Positions 1 to 7,640 of a stretch of DNA of 64,000 nt are shown piece after piece. Location of the stretch: positions 2,549,704 through 2,613,703 of the forward strand of contig OY969700.1 in the NCBI GenBank assembly GCA_963702035.1, read 5' to 3'. Each line of letters starts with the position of its first letter. The stretch's first letter is position 1. A program made the translations under genes and the position numbers. This DNA comes from VRUE01 sp963702035. GTDB taxonomy: Bacteria; Actinomycetota; Thermoleophilia; Solirubrobacterales; 70-9. The notes beneath the pieces are model-generated. The model did not search any database and was not told the origin of the DNA. It saw only the letters and a list, made by a program, of their open reading frames with translations.

Positions 1-1188
1 GCCGACACCGTGGTCGAACAGCTCGACGAGATCGACGAATCGCTCTCGGCCTGTCAGATCGGGATCACGATCGCCTCGATCGGGATCGGCTTCCTCGGCG
101 AGCCCTCGCTGGCCAAGCTGCTCGAGCCGCTCTTCGGTGGCTTCTCCCACGGTGCCGCCGTCGCCCTCTCGGTCGGTATCGCCTTTGCCCTCGTCACCGC
201 GATTCACATCAGCATCGGCGAGCAGGTGCCGAAGATGCTGGCGATCAACCAGGCGGAGCGGACCGCGCGGCGGGTCTCGCGCCCGCTCAACTGGTTCCGC
301 CTCGCGACGACGCCGTTCACGATGGGCCTGAGCGCAATCTCCAACTCGATCGTCCGCCTCTTCGGCGTCGACCCGACCAACATCGACGAGAAGCACACCG
401 CCGAGGACCTGAAGCAGATCATCGACAGCTCGCGGATGGGGGGAACCCTCGACCCCGGCGAGGCGGGGATGCTCGGCGGCGTCTTCCACCTCCACGAGCA
501 GGAGGCGCGCGAGGTGATGACGCCGATACCGGCGGTGGTCACCGTCAACTCCTCAGAGACCGTTGAGACCGCGCTGCGGCGCTGCGTCACCTCGGGCCAC
601 ACGCGCCTGGTCGTGATCGAGGACGACAATCCAGACCGGGTCAAGGGCATCGTCCACAACAACAGCCTCGCCCGCCTCTACATGAGCGACGGCCCCGAGG
701 CGCGGATCGAGCCGGTCGTGCGCGACGCCGTGATCGTCCCAGAGACCCGCCCGCTCGACGACCTTCTCCACGACCTGCAGGTGCAGCGCACCTCGCTCTC
801 GGTGGTCGTCGACGAGTACGGCCGCACGGTCGGGATCGTCACCGTCGAGGACATCCTCGAGGAGGTGGTCGGGGAGATCGAGGACGAGACCGACCCGCGT
901 GCCGCGGCACTGCGCCAGCTCGCCGGGGGCGAGTGGTTCGTGCGCGGCCATGTCTCGCTCGGCGACCTCGCCGACCGCGGGATCGACCTGCCGGTCGACA
1001 GCGATGCCTACAACTCGATCGGCGGCTACGTCTTCGGCGAGCTCGGGCGGCTGCCCAAGCGCGGCGACACGATCGTCGCCAACGGCTACACGATCCGGGT
1101 CGAGTCGGTGCGCGAGAACCGCGTCGAGGCGGTGAGGATCAGCAGCACGCCCTCCGGTGCCGACGATTCCGTCCGGCCCTCGGCCTAG
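1..1188 (+). CDS. CorC/HlyC-family CNNM-CBS transporter, 5' end cut off by window
   Basis: The reading frame is open from the first base, so the start lies outside the window. The visible 395 residues contain the end of a DUF21/CNNM membrane domain (hydrophobic stretches in about the first 130 residues), then a CBS-domain pair starting near VMTPIPAVV and a second CBS copy with VVDEYGRTVGIVT, then a C-terminal CorC_HlyC domain (SIGGYVFGELGRLP). This is the domain order of magnesium/cobalt-efflux-type or hemolysin C-like membrane proteins; the CBS pair usually senses adenine nucleotides. Substrate cannot be told from sequence. The true gene probably extends only a few dozen codons upstream. Confidence 0.9.
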   Translation, partial: ADTVVEQLDEIDESLSACQIGITIASIGIGFLGEPSLAKLLEPLFGGFSHGAAVALSVGIAFALVTAIHISIGEQVPKMLAINQAERTARRVSRPLNWFRLATTPFTMGLSAISNSIVRLFGVDPTNIDEKHTAEDLKQIIDSSRMGGTLDPGEAGMLGGVFHLHEQEAREVMTPIPAVVTVNSSETVETALRRCVTSGHTRLVVIEDDNPDRVKGIVHNNSLARLYMSDGPEARIEPVVRDAVIVPETRPLDDLLHDLQVQRTSLSVVVDEYGRTVGIVTVEDILEEVVGEIEDETDPRAAALRQLAGGEWFVRGHVSLGDLADRGIDLPVDSDAYNSIGGYVFGELGRLPKRGDTIVANGYTIRVESVRENRVEAVRISSTPSGADDSVRPSA

Positions 1189-1232
1189 GTTTCCTGAGCA
1201 ACCCGCGTTACGCCTAACCCTGGAGGTATCGC

Positions 1233-1460
1233 ATGTGGGTTGTGCGCATGAGCGACAAGCAACTTGAGGTCCTGAGAGCGCTGCTGCGCTCCGAGGAGCA
1301 TCTCGGACCGGCGCTCAAAGGAGCGGTCGAGGCACTCGACCTGGCCCGCTGGGACGACCTGCCCGAGGCGGAGCTTCCCTGGGAGGAGATCGAAGCAACC
1401 GCCCGCCGCCAGGGCTGCTCCCCAGCGGATGTGATTTGGGACATCGCCGGCAAGCGCTGA
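1233..1460 (+). CDS. Small hypothetical protein, 75 aa
   Basis: A GGAGG at 1222-1226 sits six bases before the ATG, which supports this start; a second Met 15 bases further in is possible. The product is acidic, probably helical (LEVLRALLRSEEHLGPALKG), with no motif I recognise. Its last codons (Ala-Gly-Lys-Arg-stop) lie inside the left arm of the interrupted inverted repeat at 1446-1462, so the C-terminus is shaped by that repeat. Function unknown. Confidence 0.6.
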   Translation: MWVVRMSDKQLEVLRALLRSEEHLGPALKGAVEALDLARWDDLPEAELPWEEIEATARRQGCSPADVIWDIAGKR

Positions 1461-1521
1461 CCGGCGCATCTCGGCGTCCTCGCTCGCTCGCGTGCAGAGC
1501 ACGCCACGCTCCCTGCGTCCT

Positions 1522-1838
1522 CATATGGTATGGAGAGCTCCTCGTCAAGTGCCCAGGGTCGATCGGGCCCCTGACGGGCCGCTGCTGTCCAGCGGCGCTC
1601 TCGGGGCGACACGGGCGGGATCCAGGTACGTTGACTGCACCGTCAGCCTCATATGCGGGGGCTGGCTACCCCATGACCGCCGATTCGTCGCGTGGCCTGC
1701 AGTCTTGAAGCGGGCGCGGCCGGCGAGCACATCCGCCGACTGCCCGAGGACGCAACGCAGGCCGCAAAGCGGCGACGTGCTGGCCTCACTTGCCTCGTGT
1801 CGCCCCGACAGCGTCGAGGGCGTTCCTTTCGCGGTGCC
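1522..1838 (-). ncRNA. Candidate bridge/seekRNA region of the IS110-family element
   Basis: IS110-family recombinases are guided by an RNA encoded in the noncoding end of the element; in the IS1111 branch this is downstream of the transposase gene. The 317-bp stretch here is in that position, has no convincing ORF, and is rich in short inverted repeats. On the transposase strand it contains TGCGTCCT (complement of 1747-1754), identical to the eight target bases immediately left of the insertion (1514-1521), as a guide would be. The match could be chance, and exact RNA ends are not visible. Confidence 0.4.
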
Positions 1839-2927
1839 TCAGCCCAGCTGACCCACCTCCCACACGAAGGCACCCAGCTCGCGCGCCAACGCGATCCTGA
1901 CCACGTTGGCGGGCTTGCCACGCTCGAGGCGAAGGCGTTGCCAACGGTTGTGCAGACGCCGCTGGGCGCGCCAGCCGATCGCACAGGCACGGGGGTCGGC
2001 GCCGCGCTGGCGCTTCTCCAGTGCGCTGCCCACCCGGGGCTGGTGGCGGTAGTGGTGGGCTGCCTCGACGAGAAGACGGCGGGCGTGCGGAGAGCCGGCC
2101 TTGGTGATCGGCCCGCGCCGGCTTCGCTCACCGGAGGAGTGCTCGGAGGGCACGATGCCGAAGTAGGCCATCAGCGAGGCCGGGCGCTCAAAGCGCCTCA
2201 GGTCTCCCGCCTCTGCGCACAGGCCAAGCGCCGTCAGCGTGTTGATCCCGCGCAGGCAGCGCAGCCGGGCGATCGTCTCGGCCCACGGCGACTCAGGCCA
2301 CAGCTCCTCGATCGTCCGCTCAGAAGCACCCCGTCGCTGTTCGAGCGCCACCACCGCGGCCAGGTAGTCCTCGAGCACGGCCCGCGAGGCGCCGTCGGGG
2401 AACCTGATCGCCTCCAGCCAACGCAAGTGGGCCTGTGTCCAGGCAGAACCGGGGCCCTCCCAGCGCAGCTCGCGGCGCAAGAGGAACTTGCCGAGCCGGT
2501 GACGGGCTCTCATCAGGTCGGCTCGGATCGCCTCCCGGCAGCGGGTCAGATCTCGGAAGCGCTCCTCCTCGGGGGTCGGGATGCGCACGAAGCGCAGTTC
2601 CCCCGCGAGGCACAGCCGCGCCAGCCGCTCGGCGTCGCGGCGATCGGTCTTGACCCGGTCGCTCGGCGCTTTGGGTATCGACCCCGGGGCACAGACGCGC
2701 ACGTCGAGGTGACGTTCGGCGCCCCCTCGCGCGAGCCCGAAGCCGGTCGGTCCGGCCTCATAGACCGCGAGGAGGGGAGCCTCGAGCCCTTCCAGGAAGT
2801 CGAGTGCTCCTCGCGGTGGGCCGTTCAGTCGTCGCGAGCGGAGCTCGCCTGTCTCGGGATGAAGAACGCAGGCGTGAGTCTGTGTGGCGTGGACGTCGAG
2901 TCCCACCACGCTTTTAGGCTGGGGCAT
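1839..2927 (-). CDS. IS110-family transposase (RuvC-like DEDD recombinase)
   Basis: The protein of about 362 residues starts with the RuvC-fold DEDD-type domain (GLDVHATQTHACVL near residue 9, VYEAGPTGFG, then KTDRRDAERLARL) and ends with the IS116/IS110/IS902 C-terminal domain (LRGINTLTALGLCAEAG, YFGIVPSEHSSG, ITKAGSPHARRLLVEAA), where the Ser of the IAAGS-like segment would act as nucleophile. The ATG at 2927 is preferred over one 15 bases upstream because GGGAGGT lies six bases before it. The frame is intact from end to end, so the element may still be active. Confidence 0.92.
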   Translation of the reverse strand: MPQPKSVVGLDVHATQTHACVLHPETGELRSRRLNGPPRGALDFLEGLEAPLLAVYEAGPTGFGLARGGAERHLDVRVCAPGSIPKAPSDRVKTDRRDAERLARLCLAGELRFVRIPTPEEERFRDLTRCREAIRADLMRARHRLGKFLLRRELRWEGPGSAWTQAHLRWLEAIRFPDGASRAVLEDYLAAVVALEQRRGASERTIEELWPESPWAETIARLRCLRGINTLTALGLCAEAGDLRRFERPASLMAYFGIVPSEHSSGERSRRGPITKAGSPHARRLLVEAAHHYRHQPRVGSALEKRQRGADPRACAIGWRAQRRLHNRWQRLRLERGKPANVVRIALARELGAFVWEVGQLG

Positions 2928-3077
2928 GTCGGCACCTCCCATGATTGGGGTGTCGGCCGCGGGGACATCCCGCGGCCCAGTCCCCGCATCGTCATGCGCG
3001 GGGTGCCGACCTACCTACCGCTGGGGCCGGTCAGCACTCCATACGGTCTTGATCTGCTTGGTCAGCGCTCGCCGGCG

Positions 3078-3902
3078 CTAGTCGTAGGAATAGAAGCCCG
3101 CGCCGCTCTTGCGGCCTAGCTTCTCTTCGCCGATCATCTCGACGATCAGGCCGGGGGGCTTGTGCGCCGGGTCAGAGGAGTCGGCGTAGAGGGCGTCGCC
3201 GATCGCCTCTGAGACGTCGAGGCCGACGAAGTCGAGCAGGGCGAGCGGACCCATCGGGTGGCCGGCGCCGAGCTTCATGCAGGCATCGACCTCGCCCGCC
3301 TCCATGCCGGTGCGCTCGACCATGCGCACCGCGTCGAAGAGGTAGGGGAAGAGCAGGCGGTTGACGACGAAGCCGGCCTGGTCGGGGACCTCGACCGCGG
3401 TCTTGCCCAGCGCCGCGCACCAGGCGAGCGCCGTCTCGCGGGTCTCCTCGCCGGTGTCGGGGAAGCAGACCTCGACCAGCTTCATCCGTGGCACCGGGTT
3501 GAAGACGTGCAGCCCGAAGAGGCGGCCGGTGATGCTCGCCGCGGTGGCGATCTCGGCGATGCTCAGCGAGGAGGTAGTGGTGGCGAGGTCGGCGTCGGGG
3601 CAGGCTGCGGCGACGGCGCCCAGCACCTCGGCCTTCGGCTCGACTTCCTCGATCACCGCCTCGACGACGATGTCGCAATCGGAGAGGTCCTTGGGATCGG
3701 TCGTCACCCGTAACCGCGAGGGCTCCGCGCCCTCGATCTTGGCGCAGGCAGCAACGACTTTCTCCTCGGCGCGCCAGGCGGAAGCCTCGCTGCGCGCCAA
3801 CAAGATCGTGTCGCCGGTGATCGTCGCTACAGCAGCTAGGCCGGTAGCGATTGCCCCGCTCCCGGCAATCCCGGGCGCCTCATATCCCGTGTTCCCGCTC
3901 AT
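3078..3902 (-). CDS. 3-hydroxyacyl-CoA dehydrogenase
   Basis: Oxidises L-3-hydroxyacyl-CoA to 3-ketoacyl-CoA with NAD in beta-oxidation. The 274-residue product has the N-terminal Rossmann domain (glycine-rich GIAGSGAIATGLA at about 11-23, somewhat divergent from the usual GAGTMG), the catalytic histidine in HVFNPVPRMKLVEV (His132) and the C-terminal helical dimerisation domain ending KSGAGFYSYD. The ATG at 3902 is chosen because upstream sequence enters the inverted repeat at 3937-4040. It is divergent from the thiolase operon, and the operator at 4050-4063 lies between them, so the two are probably co-regulated. Confidence 0.9.
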   Translation of the reverse strand: MSGNTGYEAPGIAGSGAIATGLAAVATITGDTILLARSEASAWRAEEKVVAACAKIEGAEPSRLRVTTDPKDLSDCDIVVEAVIEEVEPKAEVLGAVAAACPDADLATTTSSLSIAEIATAASITGRLFGLHVFNPVPRMKLVEVCFPDTGEETRETALAWCAALGKTAVEVPDQAGFVVNRLLFPYLFDAVRMVERTGMEAGEVDACMKLGAGHPMGPLALLDFVGLDVSEAIGDALYADSSDPAHKPPGLIVEMIGEEKLGRKSGAGFYSYD

Positions 3903-3936
3903 TCGACTCGGGTTCCTATCAGTTCGAGCGTGGATG

Positions 3937-4040
3937 GGGAGGCGTGGGGTGCCCCTGTCCGGAACCCGCCGCTGGATTCCTGGCAAGGGCCAATTCCCAG
4001 CCGGCTCACAAGTTCCGGACAGGGGCACCCCACGCCTCCC
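3937..4040 (+). repeat. Long-arm inverted repeat, family delta (perfect 29-bp arms)
   Basis: Arms 3937-3965 and 4012-4040 are perfectly complementary over 29 bp, with a 46-nt interior. Each arm is itself partly palindromic (GGGGTGCCCC). The interior has an inner stem (GCCGCTGG against CCAGCCGGC). The interior motif TTCCTGGCAAGGG resembles TTCATGGCCAGGG in the element at 30942-31044. Unlike most copies it sits in a divergent region, in the leader of the hydroxyacyl-CoA dehydrogenase mRNA and upstream of the thiolase operator. Confidence 0.85.
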
Positions 4041-4049
4041 ACCCCTGGC

Positions 4050-4063
4050 TGACTGACCAGTCA
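4050..4063. promoter_or_regulatory. Palindromic operator TGACTGACCAGTCA, FadR/TetR-type candidate
   Basis: TGACT and AGTCA half sites flank a 4-nt spacer 44 bases before the thiolase start. The same palindrome (TGACTGACTAGTCA) occurs upstream of the acyl-CoA dehydrogenase gene at 12358. It resembles TetR-family FadR sites known from Bacillus-type fatty-acid regulons. No candidate regulator gene lies in this window, so the protein that binds it is unknown. Confidence 0.6.
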
Positions 4064-4107
4064 ATCGGCTACCCTTGAAGGAGATACGGAGACGAACGGA
4101 GGCTCGG

Positions 4108-5292
4108 ATGTCAGGCAACGGGAACGGCAGGTTCGGTGGACGTGAGGTGGTCATTGTCGAGGCGGTTCGCACGCCGATTGGCCGTGGCCATCCCGAGAAG
4201 GGCTACTACAAGGACATCCACGCCTCGAACCTGCTGGCGAAGGTCTATCGGGAGCTGCTTGAGCGGTCCGGCGTCGACCCGGCCGAGACCGGCGACGTGG
4301 TCACCGGCTGTGCCCAGCAGTTCGGCGAGCAGGGAGTCAACATCGGCCGCAATGCCTGGCTCGAGGCCGGCCTGCCGATGGAGACCCCGGCGACGACGAT
4401 CGACCGCCAGTGCGGCTCCGCCCAGCAGGCGGTCAACTTCGCCGCGGCGCTGATCGCCACGGGCGTCCACGACGTCGCGATCGGCTCCGGCGTCGAGCAC
4501 ATGGGCCACATCTCCTTCGCCGACGGCTACGAGGTGATGAAGGAGCACGGCTCGCCCTTCTCGCCCGAGCTGATGGAGCGCTATGACCTGATCCCGCAGG
4601 GCCTCTCGGCGGAGATGATCGCCGACAAATGGGAGATCCCCCGCTCCGAGCTCGACGAGCTCGGCGTCCGCTCTCAGGAGCTCGCGGCCAAGGCGACCGA
4701 GGAGGGCCGCTTCGAGCGTGAGGTCGTCCCGTTCAGCGTCAACGGCGATACCTACGTCGCCGACCAGGGCCTGCGCGAGACGACGCTCGAGGCCCTCGCC
4801 AACCTCAAGCCGGCTTTCAAGGAGGACGGCAAGATCACCGCCGGCAACTCCTCCCAGGTCTCCGACGGCGCCGCCGGCGTGCTGCTAATGGCGCGCGAGA
4901 GAGCCGACGCCTTGGGGCTGAAGCCGCGGGCGCGGATCTACGACCAGACCACGGTCGGGGTCAACCCGGTGATCATGCTGACCGGCCCGATTCCCGCAAC
5001 CGAAAAGCTGCTCGAGCGCAACGGGATGAAGATGGACGACATCGACCTGGTCGAGATCAACGAGGCCTTCGCCTCGGTCGTCGCCGCCTGGCGGCGCGAG
5101 CTCGAACCCGACATGGACCGGGTCAACGTCAACGGTGGCGCGATCGCCCTCGGCCACCCGCTCGGCTCGACCGGCGCCCGCCTGATCACCACCCTGCTGC
5201 ACGAGATGGAGCGCACCGACAAGGAGATGGGCCTGGTGACGATGTGTTGCGGCGGGGGCCTCGGCACTGGCACCCTGATCGAGCGGATCTAG
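4108..5292 (+). CDS. Acetyl-CoA C-acyltransferase (thiolase)
   Basis: Catalyses the thiolytic last step of beta-oxidation, or the reverse condensation. Of 394 residues, Cys102 in DRQCGSAQQAV is the acyl-accepting cysteine; NGGAIALGHPLGSTGAR carries the conserved His and MCCGGGLGTG the second cysteine. The ATG at 4108 follows CGGAGG by five bases and is better than the upstream in-frame TTG at 4075. It opens an operon of thiolase, two acyl-CoA dehydrogenases and an LLM oxidoreductase, and is preceded by the TGACTGACCAGTCA operator. The exact acyl specificity is not deducible. Confidence 0.95.
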   Translation: MSGNGNGRFGGREVVIVEAVRTPIGRGHPEKGYYKDIHASNLLAKVYRELLERSGVDPAETGDVVTGCAQQFGEQGVNIGRNAWLEAGLPMETPATTIDRQCGSAQQAVNFAAALIATGVHDVAIGSGVEHMGHISFADGYEVMKEHGSPFSPELMERYDLIPQGLSAEMIADKWEIPRSELDELGVRSQELAAKATEEGRFEREVVPFSVNGDTYVADQGLRETTLEALANLKPAFKEDGKITAGNSSQVSDGAAGVLLMARERADALGLKPRARIYDQTTVGVNPVIMLTGPIPATEKLLERNGMKMDDIDLVEINEAFASVVAAWRRELEPDMDRVNVNGGAIALGHPLGSTGARLITTLLHEMERTDKEMGLVTMCCGGGLGTGTLIERI

Positions 5293-5327
5293 GCGACTGG
5301 CCACCCAGCCAGTAGTCTGCTGAGCCG

Positions 5328-6506
5328 ATGGATCTGAGCCTCTCACCGGCCGAGACGGAGTTCCGCGACGAGGTGCGGACCTGGCTGGAAGAGAACCATC
5401 CCGGGCCGGAGCCCGAGGCGGGCCTCGAGGAGGTGATGGCCTTCCGCACCGAGTGGCAGGGCAAGCTGCACGAGGCCGGCTGGGCCGGGATCTCCTGGCC
5501 GAAGGAGTACGGCGGCCGCGGCGCGACGCTGATCGAGCAGGCGATCTTCGTCGGCGAGGCGGCGCGTCAGGAAGCGCCCAGCCCCGCCAACGTGCTCGGC
5601 CTGGCGATGGGCGGTCCGGTGGTGATCGCCCACGGCAGCGACAAGCAGAAGCAGCGCTACCTGGAGCCGATCCTCACCGCCGAGGAGATCTGGTGCCAGG
5701 GCTTCTCCGAGCCCGAGTCGGGCTCCGACCTCGCCTCGCTGAAGACGAAGGCGGTCAAGGACGGCGACGAATGGGTCGTCACCGGGCAGAAGGTCTGGAC
5801 GACCTTCGCCCAGTACGCCAAGTGGTGCATGCTCGTCGCCCGCACCGACCCCGACGCCCCCAAGCACAAGGGCCTCACCTACTTCCTGATGGACATGGAC
5901 CAGCCCGGGGTCGAAGCCAAACCGCTGGTCCAGATAACCGGCGAGGGCGAGTTCAACGAGGTCTTCATCGAGGAGGCGCGGATCCCCGACGAGAACGTCG
6001 TCGGCGGCGTCGGCAACGGCTGGTCGGTGGCGATCACGACGCTGATGAACGAGCGCGCCGGCCTCGCCTTCGGCGCGATCGCGCAGATCTCCAACAGCCT
6101 CAAGAAGCTGACCAAGTTGGCCCGGGAGACGCGCGTCAACGGCGGCGGCGCCGCGGACGACGCGCTGATCCGCGACCGGCTCGCCCAGCTCCACATCGAG
6201 GCCGAGACGATGCGGCTGAACGCCTACCGCGGCCTGACCAAGACGATGCAGTCGGGCATCCCCGGCCCCGAGGGCTCGCTCGGCAAGTGGCAGTGGGCCG
6301 ACATCAACCAGCGGATCGCCGAGCTGGCGCTCGATATCGAGGGGGCCTACGCGCCGCTGGACCGTGGCGCCGAGCACGCCGTCGCCAACGGCGCCTGGCA
6401 GTACAGCTTCCTGCGCTCGCGCGCCAACTCGATCGAGGGCGGCACCACGGACATCCTCAAGAACATCATCGCCGAGCGCGTGCTCGGCCTGCCGAGACTG
6501 CGATAG
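5328..6506 (+). CDS. Acyl-CoA dehydrogenase
   Basis: FAD-dependent alpha,beta-dehydrogenation of an acyl-CoA. The 392-residue protein has the N-terminal helical domain with WPKEYGGRGAT, the middle beta domain (QGFSEPESGSDLASLKT and GQKVWTTFAQYA, the FAD-contact segments) and the C-terminal helical domain ending in ANSIEGGTTDILKNIIAERVLGLPR. The length and the two-gene arrangement with the next acyl-CoA dehydrogenase resemble heteromeric FadE pairs used for sterol or branched substrates in actinobacteria. A 6-bp inverted repeat (ACTGGC..GCCAGT, 5297-5314) lies in the short gap before it. Confidence 0.93.
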   Translation: MDLSLSPAETEFRDEVRTWLEENHPGPEPEAGLEEVMAFRTEWQGKLHEAGWAGISWPKEYGGRGATLIEQAIFVGEAARQEAPSPANVLGLAMGGPVVIAHGSDKQKQRYLEPILTAEEIWCQGFSEPESGSDLASLKTKAVKDGDEWVVTGQKVWTTFAQYAKWCMLVARTDPDAPKHKGLTYFLMDMDQPGVEAKPLVQITGEGEFNEVFIEEARIPDENVVGGVGNGWSVAITTLMNERAGLAFGAIAQISNSLKKLTKLARETRVNGGGAADDALIRDRLAQLHIEAETMRLNAYRGLTKTMQSGIPGPEGSLGKWQWADINQRIAELALDIEGAYAPLDRGAEHAVANGAWQYSFLRSRANSIEGGTTDILKNIIAERVLGLPRLR

Positions 6507-6513
6507 GGCTCCC

Positions 6514-7638
6514 ATGTACTTCGACCTCACCGACGAGCAGCAGGCGATCAAGTCGACCGCCCACGATTTTCTCGCCGCCCGCTACAAATCGGAGCGGATC
6601 CGCGAGTTGGTCGAGAGCGAGCACGGCTTCGAGCAGTCCGACTGGGAGGAGATGGCCGAGCTCGGCTGGCCCGGTCTGGCGTTGCCCGAGGAGTGGGGCG
6701 GGCAGGGGCTCGGCATCGTCAACCTCGCCGTGCTCTTCGGGGAGATGGGCTACGCGCTGGCTCCCTCGCCGCTGCTCTCGACGACGCTTGTCGGCCTCGC
6801 GCTGGCCCATTGTGGCTCCGACGACCAGTGCGAGCGTTACCTGCGGTCGCTTGCCGCCGGTGAGAAGCGCGGCGCGCCCGCGCTTTGGGATGCCGGCTCA
6901 CCAGGTAACCCTGGCGCCTTCACGATGGAGGCCAGGGCCGGCGGGGACGGGGTCGTCCTCGACGGCGAGAAGGTGCTCGTGCCCGACGCCGCCACCGCGG
7001 ACTTCTTCATCGTCGCCACCTCCGATGGCAAGCGCCACCTCGTCAACAGCGGCGCCGACGGCGTCACCGTCACCGCGGAACCGTCGATCGACCTGACCCG
7101 CCGTCTTTACGCGGTCCGCTTTGAGGGCGTCGAGGTCGCCGCGGCGGACACGATGCCTGCCGAGGGGGCCGACTACTTCCCGGTTTTCTTCCGCATCTGC
7201 GTCGCGCTTGCCGCCGAGTCAACCGGCATCGCGCAGCGGACGATGGAGATGGCGGTCGCCTACGCCAAAGACCGCCAGCAGTTCGGCCGCCCGATCGGCG
7301 CCTACCAAGCGGTTTCCCACCGCTGCGCCCAGATGCTGCTGGAGACCGAGAACGCCCGCTCTGCCGTCTACGGCGCCGCCTGGGCCGCCGAGGCCGAGCC
7401 CGAGTCGCTGCCGCTGGCCGCCTCGATGGCGAAGGCCTACGCCTCCGACGCCGGCTGGCGGGTCCCCGACGCCTCGATCCAGGTCCACGGCGGGATCGGC
7501 TTCACCTGGGAGCACGACCTCCACTTCTTCCTCAAGCGCGGCAAGGCGAACGCGGCGATGTTCGGCACGGCGAGCTGGCACCGCGACCGGGTCGCCGACC
7601 TGATCCTCGCCGAGGCCGCGGCGCCCGCGCCGGCCTGA
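6514..7638 (+). CDS. Acyl-CoA dehydrogenase, second subunit-like member
   Basis: The ATG lies seven bases after the previous stop. The 374-residue protein starts MYFDLTDEQQAIKSTAHDF, has LALPEEWGGQGLG, a shortened and divergent middle domain lacking the usual T-E-P-x-A-G-S-D signature, and the C-terminal QFGRPIGAYQAVSHRCAQM and IQVHGGIGFTWEHDLHFFLKR segments. The degraded middle domain beside a canonical neighbour suggests that the two form a heteromeric enzyme, as in alpha2beta2 FadE complexes. That pairing is inference. Confidence 0.9.
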   Translation: MYFDLTDEQQAIKSTAHDFLAARYKSERIRELVESEHGFEQSDWEEMAELGWPGLALPEEWGGQGLGIVNLAVLFGEMGYALAPSPLLSTTLVGLALAHCGSDDQCERYLRSLAAGEKRGAPALWDAGSPGNPGAFTMEARAGGDGVVLDGEKVLVPDAATADFFIVATSDGKRHLVNSGADGVTVTAEPSIDLTRRLYAVRFEGVEVAAADTMPAEGADYFPVFFRICVALAAESTGIAQRTMEMAVAYAKDRQQFGRPIGAYQAVSHRCAQMLLETENARSAVYGAAWAAEAEPESLPLAASMAKAYASDAGWRVPDASIQVHGGIGFTWEHDLHFFLKRGKANAAMFGTASWHRDRVADLILAEAAAPAPA

Positions 7639-7640
7639 GC

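Larger units (their letters stand above)
1522..3049 (-). mobile_element. IS110-family insertion sequence (IS1111-like layout), 1528 bp
   Basis: Boundaries come from comparison with the uninterrupted repeat at 38225-38327. A CT dinucleotide is present at both junctions (1520-1521 and 3048-3049), so the edges are ambiguous by two bases; a shared core dinucleotide without longer target duplication is typical of IS110 elements. Subterminal inverted repeats GTATGGAGAGCT (1528-1539) and AGCACTCCATAC (3033-3044) match at 11 of 12 positions. The single transposase gene runs on the minus strand, with about 107 bp of noncoding sequence upstream and about 317 bp downstream of it. The long noncoding end after the gene and the subterminal repeats fit the IS1111 branch. 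Confidence 0.85.
1446..3076 (+). repeat. Long-arm inverted repeat, family alpha, split by an IS element
   Basis: Left arm 1446-1462 and right arm 3060-3076 are complementary at 16 of 17 positions although 1.6 kb apart. The sequence just inside the left arm (1463-1521) and just inside the right arm (3050-3059) together match the 69-nt interior of the intact element at 38225-38327 at 61 of 69 positions. Deleting 1522-3049 gives a 103-nt element, exactly the length of the relative. It lay between two convergent genes: the left arm covers the stop of the 75-aa gene and the right arm ends one base before the stop of the hydroxyacyl-CoA dehydrogenase. A small hairpin GCGTGC-AGA-GCACGC sits at about 1491-1505. 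Confidence 0.85.

Noticed and set aside
1692..3119. Long plus-strand open frame across the insertion sequence
   Set aside because: It is antisense to the transposase, which has clear IS110 motifs, a good ribosome site and full length; the plus-strand translation has no family features.
5297..5314. ACTGGC..GCCAGT inverted repeat between thiolase and acyl-CoA dehydrogenase
   Set aside because: Short arms in a 35-bp intra-operon gap; it does not match the TGACTGACYAGTCA operator and may be chance.
5343..6551. 402-codon minus-strand frame over the acyl-CoA dehydrogenase
   Set aside because: Antisense shadow; no start site or motif, and the sense protein is canonical.
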